This document shows positions 44,977-53,211 of a stretch of 64,000 nt of DNA, piece by piece. Both the position numbers and the translations under genes were made by a program. The notes beneath the pieces were generated by a model. It ran no database searches, had not been told where the DNA came from, and saw nothing but the letters and a program-made list of their open reading frames with translations. This DNA is from Clostridiales bacterium. GTDB lineage: Bacteria; Bacillota; Clostridia; Saccharofermentanales; Saccharofermentanaceae. Where the stretch lies: the NCBI GenBank assembly GCA_017513085.1, contig JAFWDK010000006.1, positions 1-64,000 on the forward strand, written 5' to 3'. Each line of letters opens with the position of its first letter. Position 1 is the stretch's first letter.

Positions 44977-45669
44977 TCATATATTAATTCTTTGGATGAG
45001 GGATGATTTCTTGATCCCGATGATCGCCGTGACACTCTTACTTGGCGCCATCAGGCAAGACTCGGAAAGTGTGATCCCGAGCCTTCTTTCGGCATCCAGA
45101 AGCGGAAGAAACACACGCTGCACTTCAATAGGAAGGTCACCATATCCCGGTGAATAACGCCAGTTTGTACTTCCACCGAGTTTTTCCGCACATGCCTTTA
45201 CTTCCGCGTCAAAAGCATCACACAGCGATTCTACACGTTCTGCCCCAAGTCCCTGAAGCAGAAGACCCAGCTTGGGGTCAGCTTTTTCGTATCTTCGGAT
45301 CAGGCGGTCGATCCCGGATCCGATCGTCGCGGCAAAGAGCACTACTTTCGAAGCCCCTTCAAGATTCTTTTTCAATTTTTCGGATTTCTGTTCAAACGGA
45401 AGGATCGGGAAACCATCCTCTCCCCATTCAAGCGGCACGACAACAAATCCCACCCGGAAAGAAAGCACACCGGAAACCAGAGACAGTGCTTTTTCCATAG
45501 AATCAGCAAGTTCCGGATCTTTTGCCGCATTCTCCTGTTCATAGACAGGAATACAGGAATAACGAAGCCACTCCGTCACGTTGACCGAAGGAGTTTCGTA
45601 ATCGAGATATTGTGGAATCGTCTTTGTTTCCGAGGTCAGTGCCTCTTCAAGAATCGTGGTCCGGTCCAT
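44977..45669 (-). CDS. Methionine synthase activation (AdoMet-binding) protein
   Basis: The 230-residue protein corresponds to the C-terminal activation domain of MetH as a free-standing subunit. It carries the AdoMet-binding motif NWRYSPGYGDLPIEVQ near residue 165 and a SKSVTAIIGIKKS segment near 210. It would reductively methylate inactive cob(II)alamin on the MetH core at 39888-42329. It lies 9 nt after metF in the same operon and complements the truncated MetH, confirming a split enzyme. Confidence 0.9.
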   Translation of the reverse strand: MDRTTILEEALTSETKTIPQYLDYETPSVNVTEWLRYSCIPVYEQENAAKDPELADSMEKALSLVSGVLSFRVGFVVVPLEWGEDGFPILPFEQKSEKLKKNLEGASKVVLFAATIGSGIDRLIRRYEKADPKLGLLLQGLGAERVESLCDAFDAEVKACAEKLGGSTNWRYSPGYGDLPIEVQRVFLPLLDAERRLGITLSESCLMAPSKSVTAIIGIKKSSLIQRINI

Positions 45670-45678
45670 AGAAGATCC

Positions 45679-46572
45679 TTACTTGATGCCATAATCTTTC
45701 CAGAGAATATTGGAAAGATTGTTCATGATCGCTTCTGCCACATCAGGTTTATTCATGGAGTACACATGCACATTCGTCACACCGTTTGCATACAGATCGA
45801 TGATTTGATCCGTTGCATACGCAATGCCGGCCTGCTTCATGGATTCCGGATCCTGTCCGAAATAATCCACGATGGCCTTGAATCGCTGCGGCATGAAGGA
45901 GCCGCTCAGCTTGATCGCCTTCTCCACCTGGATCGCATTCGTGATCGGCATGATCCCCGGAACGACCGGAACCATAATACCGGCCTCGCGGATCTTGTAC
46001 AGGAAGTTATAGAAAAGATTGTTATCGAAGACCATCTGGCTGACCAGGAAATCTGCGCCGGCTTCGACCTTCTCCTTCAGATGCTGAATATCTTCGTGCT
46101 GGTTCGGACTCTCCGGATGCACTTCCGGGTAGCATGCGCCGCCAATACAGAAATCGTACCCGCTTTCCTTGATCTCCCGGATCAGCTCCACCGCATGACG
46201 GTAGTCCCATGTGGAACGATCCGTCTGCTCGAGTTCCGGCGTCAGGTCTCCCCGGAGCGCCATGATGTTCTGGATCCCCAGGCTATGTATCTCTTCGATC
46301 TTGGCATGGATAGTCTCTCTCGAACTGGACACGCAGGTCAGATGCGCCATCGTCGGCACGCCATGTTTCTCTTCGATCGTCTTGGCAATATCCAATGTAT
46401 AGCGGCTGGTACCTCCACCGGCACCGTACGTCACACTCATGAACGCCGGCCTACTCTCGGCGATCTTCTCGGTAGTCTCCTTCACGCTCTCGAAACTCGT
46501 TTCCTTCTTCGGCGGAAACACTTCGAAAGATAAGGACATATTCTTCTTATTCAGGATGTCGATGATCTTCAT
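45679..46572 (-). CDS. metF: 5,10-methylenetetrahydrofolate reductase
   Basis: The 297-residue flavoprotein begins LSFEVFPPKK and carries PAFMSVTYGAGGGTSRYT near residue 38, MALRGD near 100 and SQMVFDNNLFYNF near 185. It reduces methylene-THF to methyl-THF, the methyl donor of MetH. It is the first gene of the run metF, MetH activation, broken binding protein, metH. No SAM or T-box riboswitch was recognised in the 117 nt upstream. Confidence 0.94.
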   Translation of the reverse strand: MKIIDILNKKNMSLSFEVFPPKKETSFESVKETTEKIAESRPAFMSVTYGAGGGTSRYTLDIAKTIEEKHGVPTMAHLTCVSSSRETIHAKIEEIHSLGIQNIMALRGDLTPELEQTDRSTWDYRHAVELIREIKESGYDFCIGGACYPEVHPESPNQHEDIQHLKEKVEAGADFLVSQMVFDNNLFYNFLYKIREAGIMVPVVPGIMPITNAIQVEKAIKLSGSFMPQRFKAIVDYFGQDPESMKQAGIAYATDQIIDLYANGVTNVHVYSMNKPDVAEAIMNNLSNILWKDYGIK

Positions 46573-46689
46573 GTTACAAAACTACCTCGCTTCGTTCGTG
46601 CTGTCAGAGATGACCCTATAATTTTAGTGCCTGAACCACGTTTCGGCAACAGTTTTCTGCAACATACCGAGCGAGCCGCTCCACCACTG

Positions 46690-48213
46690 TCACATCTCCA
46701 CTACCTTAGTCCCCAGTTTCTCCCGGAACCGCACATCATGTTCCACGATCAGCATGGTCGGTGCATACGTCGAAATCAATTTCTCCAGTTGCATCCTCGA
46801 GAACACATCCACATAGTTGAGCGGCTCGTCCCAGATATATAGATGTGCCGGTGTCAGAAGGCTCGTAGCGATCAGGACCTTCTTCTTCTGTCCTTCCGAA
46901 AACTCTTCGATCTTCTTATCGAACTGCGCCTGTTCCAGCGCCAGACAGCGAAGCACAGAAAGGAAAAGACTATAGTCGACTTTATTCTCAAAGGCATGCA
47001 TCCGAAGATCCCCATGAAGATGCGAGGTATCCTGATTCATATATGAGATCACAAGATTGCTCGCCACTTCCAGTCTCCCAGAAATCACGAAATCGTCCTC
47101 GACCGGATATCCCGCTTCCCGCAGCACCGCCTTGATCAAGCTGGTCTTTCCGCATCCGTTTCCACCGTTGAGAAACACACGATCCCCTTGCTTGATTTCC
47201 AGATTCAGGCCTGTAAAAACCGGCTCCGAAGCGTCCTCATACGCAAGAGAAAGATCGCGCGCTTCCACCAGTCTCTCCTTATAGTGCTCAAGCGGCTGGA
47301 TCCGAAGATCCCGGACCTGTTCCACATCCTGCAGCAGTCCTTCTTTCTCCCTTATATTCTTCTCCATTCGCTGCTCGAAGACCTTGACTCGCGCTTCCAT
47401 CTTCTTCGTCTTCGCACCAACATACGATCTGGTAGCTATGCTCCGGTCATGTTCCTTGATCGGGTCGAACCCGATCTTCGTGTTCTCCCCCTTTGTCGCC
47501 CACCGCTGGCTCTGATCCATCGCGCCCTTCAGGCGTCCGATCTCCTTGAGATGCTTCTCGTTTTCCGCTCTGGCGAATGCATCCGCCCGCTCTTTATTCT
47601 CCCACCAGGAACTGAAATTTCCCGTCTGCACCTCGATAGTCGTACGATTCAGGACCAGCACATGATCCACGCACGCATCCAGCAGATCCCGGTCATGCGA
47701 CACCAGGATAAAACCCTTCTTCCCGGCCAGGTATCCTTTCACGATCTCTCTGGCTTCCCGATCCAGATGATTCGTCGGCTCATCGATCAGAAGGAAATCA
47801 TTTTCCCCGGCAAAAAGCACCGCCAGCATGACTTTCGTCCTTTCACCGAAGCTGAGCGTCCCGAAAGGCCGGTACAGAAGTTCCGCATCTACGCCTAACT
47901 CCGAAAGCTCACACATCACGCGCCAGTTTTCCACTCCGGGCTTCCAGATCTCCATCAGTTCATCCGCCGTTTTCGCCTGTTCCTGCACGCTGATTTTGTA
48001 CGGAAAATAATCGCAACGCACATCGCTCTTGATACTTCCGCTATATTCATATTTTCCGAGCAGAAGATTCAGGAATGTGGTTTTTCCCTTGCCGTTCCGC
48101 CCGATAAACCCCAGTTTCCAGTCCGTATCCACAGTAAAAGAAACATGCTCGAAGATCGGATCGAAACTGCTTTCATAAGAGAAAGAAAGATCGTTTACTC
48201 TGATTTGTGCCAT
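46690..48213 (-). CDS. Lsa-family ABC-F ribosomal protection protein
   Basis: The 507-residue protein has two ATPase domains without membrane parts. The first has GFIGRNGKGKTTFLNLLLGK near residue 33, signature LSFGERTKVMLA and FLLIDEPTNHLDRE; the second has GGNGCGKTSLIKAV near 335 and EEFSEGQKKKVLIA. A charged linker (about 200-290) joins them. The start IRVNDLSFSYESSFDPIFE matches the Lsa group, which protects ribosomes from lincosamides, streptogramin A and pleuromutilins. ATG 48213 follows AGAGG; 21 upstream codons are likely leader. The leader at 48214-48450 may control expression. Resistance phenotype is inferred only. Confidence 0.88.
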   Translation of the reverse strand: MAQIRVNDLSFSYESSFDPIFEHVSFTVDTDWKLGFIGRNGKGKTTFLNLLLGKYEYSGSIKSDVRCDYFPYKISVQEQAKTADELMEIWKPGVENWRVMCELSELGVDAELLYRPFGTLSFGERTKVMLAVLFAGENDFLLIDEPTNHLDREAREIVKGYLAGKKGFILVSHDRDLLDACVDHVLVLNRTTIEVQTGNFSSWWENKERADAFARAENEKHLKEIGRLKGAMDQSQRWATKGENTKIGFDPIKEHDRSIATRSYVGAKTKKMEARVKVFEQRMEKNIREKEGLLQDVEQVRDLRIQPLEHYKERLVEARDLSLAYEDASEPVFTGLNLEIKQGDRVFLNGGNGCGKTSLIKAVLREAGYPVEDDFVISGRLEVASNLVISYMNQDTSHLHGDLRMHAFENKVDYSLFLSVLRCLALEQAQFDKKIEEFSEGQKKKVLIATSLLTPAHLYIWDEPLNYVDVFSRMQLEKLISTYAPTMLIVEHDVRFREKLGTKVVEM

Positions 48214-48450
48214 ATATATGCCTCTTTCTGCCTGAGGATCCACGGTCCCGGGTGCAAGTCCTTCTGCCACCGCCAAGCCAACAAAAAAGCCCGTTCCTAC
48301 GCACGCAGAAACAGACTCACACGATCTTTCTTCTTAAAAGATAGAAACAATGTCGCGATGATTCCATGAAAGCGCACACAAGAAGACCTCGTCTCAGGTC
48401 TTTACCATTCAATGTGTATCCTTCCCAAATCATCACTTTCTCATTGGTCT
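48214..48450 (-). promoter_or_regulatory. Leader region of the ABC-F gene
   Basis: The upstream leader holds a possible 16-codon ORF at 48367-48317 (listed separately), an upstream hairpin AGACCTGAGACGAGGTCT (about 48386-48403), and downstream a GTTTCT/AGGAAC stem followed by GGGC and six T (about 48280-48310). This resembles the antibiotic-responsive attenuators found before many ABC-F and erm genes. Evidence is pattern-level only. Confidence 0.4.
48317..48367 (-). CDS. Possible leader peptide of the ABC-F gene
   Basis: A short frame of 17 codons, ATG 48367 to TGA 48317, would encode MESSRHCFYLLRRKIV. A short regulatory ORF here would fit ribosome-stalling control of the downstream ABC-F gene. 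No strong Shine-Dalgarno sequence is next to the ATG, so this is tentative. Confidence 0.25.
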   Translation of the reverse strand: MESSRHCFYLLRRKIV

Positions 48451-48610
48451 ACCCACACGCGAAACCGCGCTCTTTCTTTCAAATTCCGGAGCGTCCGTAT
48501 CAGCCAAAATACTCGCACCCTATTACTTCGATACTATCACGAGGTGCGGCACTTGGCAATAGACGTATGGTATAATGAAAACATCAGATTTTCCTAGGGG
48601 AGGAACACTT

Positions 48611-49240
48611 ATGGACGCCAATATTTCCAAGCGCAATACACTGCTTGCTTCCACTGTGATCGCAGGCTTAAAGTCCAGAAACATGGAAGGATATTTTGCC
48701 AAAGATAAAGAAGAAGCACTCAAGATCGCACTGGATCTGATCCCGAAGGGCAGCTCCATCTCCATGGGTGGCGCCATGAGCGTCCATGAAATCGGTCTTT
48801 CCAAGGCACTGAAGGAAGGCGATTACCATTTTATCGACCGCGATGCTTACGAGGATAAGCGTCAGGCCATGCTTCTGGCTTACGATGCCGACTTTTTCCT
48901 TTCCAGCTGTAATGCCATCACGAACGACGGCATCCTGGTCAATATCGACGGCAACGCCAACCGCGTTTCCGCGATCGCGCAAGGTCCGAAACATGTTCTC
49001 TTCATCGTGGGTATGAACAAGGTCTGCGATGATCTCGACGGTGCCATGAAGCGTGCCAGAAACGTTGCCGCACCGATCAACGCCCAGCGCTTCGGTCTCG
49101 ACACACCTTGCTCCAAGAAAGGTTCCTGCTTCGACTGCAAGTCCCCGGATACCATCTGCTGCCAGTTCCTGATCACCCGCTACTCACGTCATCCGGGACG
49201 CATCTCCGTGATCCTGGTAAATGACGATCTGGGCTATTGA
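48611..49240 (+). CDS. LUD-domain (lactate utilization, DUF162) protein
   Basis: The 209-residue protein has the LUD/LutC-like pattern: IPKGSSISMGGAMSVHEIGL near residue 45, SCNAITNDGILVNIDGNANR near 98 and VGMNKVCDDLDGAM near 140. A C-terminal Cys cluster (PCSKKGSCFDC, then ICC) suggests a metal or Fe-S site. ATG 48611 follows GGGGAGG. It stands alone, without lutA or lutB partners, so lactate oxidation is doubtful and the role is unknown. An extended -10 (TGG TATAAT) lies 40 nt upstream. Confidence 0.85.
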   Translation: MDANISKRNTLLASTVIAGLKSRNMEGYFAKDKEEALKIALDLIPKGSSISMGGAMSVHEIGLSKALKEGDYHFIDRDAYEDKRQAMLLAYDADFFLSSCNAITNDGILVNIDGNANRVSAIAQGPKHVLFIVGMNKVCDDLDGAMKRARNVAAPINAQRFGLDTPCSKKGSCFDCKSPDTICCQFLITRYSRHPGRISVILVNDDLGY

Positions 49241-49267
49241 TATCCACGCCAGTCCTTATATACGAAT

Positions 49268-49300
49268 AAAAAAGCGATATCGGAATGGTATCGCTTTTCT
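49268..49300. terminator. Bidirectional terminator between LUD and TraX-like genes
   Basis: An 11-bp stem (AAAAGCGATAT with a single wobble; arms 49270-49280 and 49288-49298) has A and T runs on both sides and serves the two convergent genes. Confidence 0.85.
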
Positions 49301-50049
49301 TATAGAAACCGCAACAGATACAATACCAGTATATGCAACGGATAGAACACATAGAAGAACCATTTATGAAACGGATGCCGGCTTCCGGGTTCTCTGTTGT
49401 AGAAGAAGATAAATACGATTGGTACCAGCACGACGCCCAACTGGTACGCCTCCAGCCAGAACCGCCCATCCGAAACGCCTGCAAAAACCATTGCCAATAT
49501 CGATTCCACAGCTGCAATGATGCCGAATGAAATCCATTTCTTCTTCTCATTGTCCCGATTGATATATGCGAAATGCGCCCACAGCACGGCAAAGATACTC
49601 CAGTCTCCGAAAAGAGACAGGGCGCAAAAGAGAACTACCAGAACAACTTTGATCGCTTTATGGATCTTGAGTTTATCCCACATCCATATCGTTATGAAAG
49701 CGAGGAAGAGTGTCCAGATCACGCCGAACATATCCAGCCCGAAATACGGAAAACGGTTGAATGTGCGGAGCGAATACGGGACCCATGAAATCAGCGAAAA
49801 AACGAAAAGCCGAATCGCGTACTTCTTCTTGTTTCTTGTATACTGATATCCTTCCGCCAATAGCAAAGCCATCCCCGGGCCGGTCAGTCTTCCGAAGACG
49901 TGCATGCACTGTCCGAGCAGTCTTGTCGTCGGCACATATGCCGACGCAATATGGTCAACAAGCATCGCTATGATCAGCAAATACTTGAGCTGATTCCTAT
50001 TGAGTTTCCAATGAGTCCTTCTGTTCAGTTGAAGATCTTCATTCTCCAT
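49300..50049 (-). CDS. TraX family membrane protein
   Basis: The 249-residue protein has about eight membrane segments and begins NRNQLKYLLIIAMLVDHIASAY, the TraX family signature, with FGRLTGPGMALLLAEGY near residue 60 and a C-terminal FYVFYPLHILVLYLL. TraX acetylates pilin in F plasmids; chromosomal Bacillota homologues are unstudied acyltransferase-like proteins. Start ATG 50049 lies 2 nt after the DUF3737 stop; an upstream in-frame extension is possible. No conjugation genes are near. Confidence 0.85.
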   Translation of the reverse strand: MENEDLQLNRRTHWKLNRNQLKYLLIIAMLVDHIASAYVPTTRLLGQCMHVFGRLTGPGMALLLAEGYQYTRNKKKYAIRLFVFSLISWVPYSLRTFNRFPYFGLDMFGVIWTLFLAFITIWMWDKLKIHKAIKVVLVVLFCALSLFGDWSIFAVLWAHFAYINRDNEKKKWISFGIIAAVESILAMVFAGVSDGRFWLEAYQLGVVLVPIVFIFFYNREPGSRHPFHKWFFYVFYPLHILVLYLLRFL

Positions 50050-50051
50050 TT

Positions 50052-50912
50052 TTATCGGATCTGAACCTTTCCCGTACATTCCATGACTGCATTTCCGGTT
50101 ATGATCTCTCCCACTTCATCGCAGATGATCGTTCCGGATCTCGGATTCTTCACCGAATCGATACGTCCCTTCACATCTGCTTCGACCTCCGAATATTCGA
50201 AAGCCAGATCGCACCCTTCCATCGTGCAGTTTACAAGCTTGAGATTTTTGCAGTAGCAGAACGGCTGCGTGCCGATGATCTTGCAGTTGATCAAAGTCAG
50301 ATTCTCCGAGAACCATGCAAGGTATTCTCCCTTGACTACACAGTTCTTCACCGTCACATTCCTGCTGTGCCAGAAAGCATCTTTCGTATTAAGATTACAG
50401 TTCTTGATCTCAAGTCCATCCACATACTGAAAAGAATACTTACCGTTCAAAGTCACATCAGATAACGAAACATTCTTACTGTCGAAGAATACATATTCCG
50501 AAGAGATCGTGACGTTTTTCAGAGAGAGGCCATCACATTTCCATCCGAACTCCGTAGAGTTGATCGTGCAATTGACAAGTTGAATGTCTTCGCATTCACG
50601 CACCGCCTTCACGCCGCGTATCTCACAATCTTTCAGTTTGCCATGCTTGGCATACCAGATCGGTGCCCGGCATGTCTCCTCCATCGTGACCTCATTCGCA
50701 GTGAAGTCGACAACATGCCATAACGGATACCGAAGGGAAAACGTACACTGTTTCACCTTGATATCCGAAGATTCTTTCAGCGCAGATTCTCCGTCTTTAG
50801 GACCTGCAAAAGTGCAACATTCCACTTTCGCGCACGTTGTATGGTACAGTGCCCGCTCTTCATCAAAATTCTGTCCCTTGATCGTCTTTCGCTCGGGAGC
50901 TTTATTACTCAT
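50052..50912 (-). CDS. DUF3737 family right-handed beta-helix protein
   Basis: The 286-residue protein consists of repeated short segments ending in a Cys or aromatic turn (QCTFSLRYPLWHVVD, VNCTINSTEFGWKCDG, KNCNLNTKDAFWHSR), which form a pentapeptide-like or beta-helix stack. The whole pattern, including RAPIWYAKHGKLKDCEI, matches DUF3737, a family with no known function. It has no signal peptide. It precedes the TraX-like gene by 2 nt and follows the GH3 gene's 3' region, with which it may be co-transcribed. Confidence 0.85.
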   Translation of the reverse strand: MSNKAPERKTIKGQNFDEERALYHTTCAKVECCTFAGPKDGESALKESSDIKVKQCTFSLRYPLWHVVDFTANEVTMEETCRAPIWYAKHGKLKDCEIRGVKAVRECEDIQLVNCTINSTEFGWKCDGLSLKNVTISSEYVFFDSKNVSLSDVTLNGKYSFQYVDGLEIKNCNLNTKDAFWHSRNVTVKNCVVKGEYLAWFSENLTLINCKIIGTQPFCYCKNLKLVNCTMEGCDLAFEYSEVEADVKGRIDSVKNPRSGTIICDEVGEIITGNAVMECTGKVQIR

Positions 50913-50937
50913 TCAATATTCCTCTTTTTCTATAGTT

Positions 50938-53076
50938 TCACAGCTTGATCGTAATCGAGATCAAGTCTTCCTCTTTGCTGCTGTGTCCGGCATAAAGAAT
51001 GAATTCTCCCGGCTCCAGCACCTTCTCGCACTTGGCATTGATCAAAGAGAAATCATCTTTACTCAACCTGATCTCCACGTCCTTCGACTCACCGGCAGAC
51101 AGTTCGACCTGCTTAAAAGCGATCAGTCTTCTGACAGGCGTCAACACACTGGACACACAGTCATTCTGATAGATCTGCACGGTCTCGACGCCGTCCCGTG
51201 CGCCGGTATTTTTCACTGTAACACGGAGCATCAGATCTTCATCCAGGCACAAGTTTTCGTATGCAAAAGCACTATACCCCATTCCTTCTCCGAATGCAAA
51301 AAGCGGTGCCTGTGGCAGGTCGTTGTATTTTCCGCCATGCCATCCGGGCATCTGATTGTAGTAGACCGGGATCTGTCCGGAATGTCTCGGGAATGAGATC
51401 GGAAGACGTCCTCTCGGATTGATCTTTCCGAAGAGCACCTCTGCCAACGCCTGTCCTGCAAACATGCCGCCGTTAAATCCGCACACTACCGCGTCTGCCT
51501 TCTCCGCCGTATCTCCCATGCAGAGTGGTTTCGAAGCAATAAGGACTGTGCAGATCTTTTTTCCTGTTTCTTTCAGACGGGCGAACAACTCGTTCTGACG
51601 TCCGGAAAGATCCAGATCCGCGCGGTCGGAATACTCACCGAACTGTGGGATCACATCGCCAACGGCATAGATCACTACGTCCGCATCAGAAGCCACGCGT
51701 ACCGCTTCAGCCAGATCCGCATCCTCGTTCACACCTTCCAGCGGCTTCACGGCACAGCCTTTGGCATATACAGCTTCGATACCGTTCTTTTCACAAATAT
51801 CCTTCACGCCTTCCCATAATGTTACATACGGACGGATCGCAGGACGACTGTTCGTCGGATCCGGAACAGGATGTGTGAAGTACGTCCAGTCGCCATACTG
51901 GGCGCGCACATTGTCCGCATTTTCACCAATGACCGCCACTTTCTTCACGTTTCCGCACAAAGGAAGCATGCCGTTATTACGTAGCAACGTTACACTCTTT
52001 CTTGCCGCATCCAAAGAAGCCTCCAGGTGTTCTGGCTTTCCGAAGCAGTCGGGTTCACCTCTCTTCTCCGGTTTGTCGAAGAGTTCCATCTCATATTTGA
52101 TCGTGAGAATATGCAGCACGGCTTCATCCACAACAGAGATATCGACCTTTCCTTCTTTCAAAGCAGCCAGCATTCCTTCGTAGAAACCCTTGGTCGTCAT
52201 GATCATGTCATTACCGGCAGAAGCCGCCATGATCGAAGCTTCGGAAATATCCGCCGCAATATGCTGCAGCCATACCAGACTCTGGGTGTTGTCCCAGTCC
52301 GTGATCACGAAACCATCGAATTTCAATTCATCACGAAGAACATCGTGCAGGATCCGACGGTTCGCGGTAAGCGGAGTTCCATCCAGGAAGCCATATGCCG
52401 TCATGATCGTAGCACAGCCTGCATCCACCGCCTTCTTAAATGGAGGCAGGAAAAGCTCTCTGACTTTTCGTTCTGTTACTTCCGTATCGTAGGCATCACG
52501 TCCTCCGGTAGCTTCGCCATAACCGAGATAGTGCTTCGCGCAAGCGAGGATATGCGCATCATCCGCAAGATCATCACCCTGATAACCTTCAATGATCGCG
52601 GCCCCCATCTCTCCGATCAGATACGGATCTTCGCCGAATGTCTCATTTACACGGCCCCAACGTGTATCACGCCCGATGCAAAGCACCGGGGAAAATGTCC
52701 AATGAAGTCCGTCAGTCGCAACTTCCCGGGCAGTCACCTCACCCATTTTTCTTGCCACTTCCGGATCCCAGCTGCAAGCACAGGTCAACTGCGACGGAAA
52801 GATCGTCGCCTTGTTATTCAATCCATGTCCGTGGATCGCATCAATACCAAAGATCACCGGAATCCCCAGTCTCGTTTTCATTGCTTCTCTTTGCAGTTCT
52901 CTTGCATCATCTCCTAAAACATGCAAAAAAGAACCGGCTCCGAGCTTTGCCCACTTCAGTGCCTCTTCCCTGCCGCCATCCGTATAGGTAACTTGAATCA
53001 TCTGCGCGACCTTTTCTTCCGTAGTCATCCGGGAAAGAAGTTCTCTTGCTTTCTCTTTAGCCGATTCTCTATTCAT
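50938..53076 (-). CDS. Glycoside hydrolase family 3 beta-glucosidase, intracellular
   Basis: The 712-residue enzyme has the GH3 barrel with PVIFGIDAIHGHG near residue 75, RWGRVNETFGEDPYL near 140, KHYLGYGEATGGRD, and the nucleophile Asp in FVITDWDN (near 260). The alpha/beta sandwich and a C-terminal fibronectin-like domain (GVETVQIYQNDCVSSV) follow, giving full length. No signal peptide is present. ATG 53076 follows GGAGGA; a TATAAT with extended TG lies at 53126-53134. It hydrolyses terminal beta-linked glucose or related sugars. Confidence 0.93.
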   Translation of the reverse strand: MNRESAKEKARELLSRMTTEEKVAQMIQVTYTDGGREEALKWAKLGAGSFLHVLGDDARELQREAMKTRLGIPVIFGIDAIHGHGLNNKATIFPSQLTCACSWDPEVARKMGEVTAREVATDGLHWTFSPVLCIGRDTRWGRVNETFGEDPYLIGEMGAAIIEGYQGDDLADDAHILACAKHYLGYGEATGGRDAYDTEVTERKVRELFLPPFKKAVDAGCATIMTAYGFLDGTPLTANRRILHDVLRDELKFDGFVITDWDNTQSLVWLQHIAADISEASIMAASAGNDMIMTTKGFYEGMLAALKEGKVDISVVDEAVLHILTIKYEMELFDKPEKRGEPDCFGKPEHLEASLDAARKSVTLLRNNGMLPLCGNVKKVAVIGENADNVRAQYGDWTYFTHPVPDPTNSRPAIRPYVTLWEGVKDICEKNGIEAVYAKGCAVKPLEGVNEDADLAEAVRVASDADVVIYAVGDVIPQFGEYSDRADLDLSGRQNELFARLKETGKKICTVLIASKPLCMGDTAEKADAVVCGFNGGMFAGQALAEVLFGKINPRGRLPISFPRHSGQIPVYYNQMPGWHGGKYNDLPQAPLFAFGEGMGYSAFAYENLCLDEDLMLRVTVKNTGARDGVETVQIYQNDCVSSVLTPVRRLIAFKQVELSAGESKDVEIRLSKDDFSLINAKCEKVLEPGEFILYAGHSSKEEDLISITIKL

Positions 53077-53125
53077 AAGGGTTTCCTCCAATATCGATAA
53101 CTGATCCGTTTATATGGTCACGTTC

Positions 53126-53134
53126 ATTATATCA
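53126..53134 (-). promoter_or_regulatory. Extended -10 element of the GH3 gene
   Basis: On the minus strand TGATATAAT lies 50 nt before the GH3 ATG. No convincing -35 is seen, consistent with an extended -10 promoter. Confidence 0.45.
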
Positions 53135-53211
53135 GAGGAAACCCTTCTCTTCTTGTTTATTCTGTTAAGATCTGCTCATTGATCCACGTATTGTAAATCG
53201 CATTTTCTTCG

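Noticed and set aside
46573..46689. SAM or T-box riboswitch upstream of metF
   Set aside because: The 117-nt gap is too short and shows no kink-turn, specifier loop or T-box sequence.
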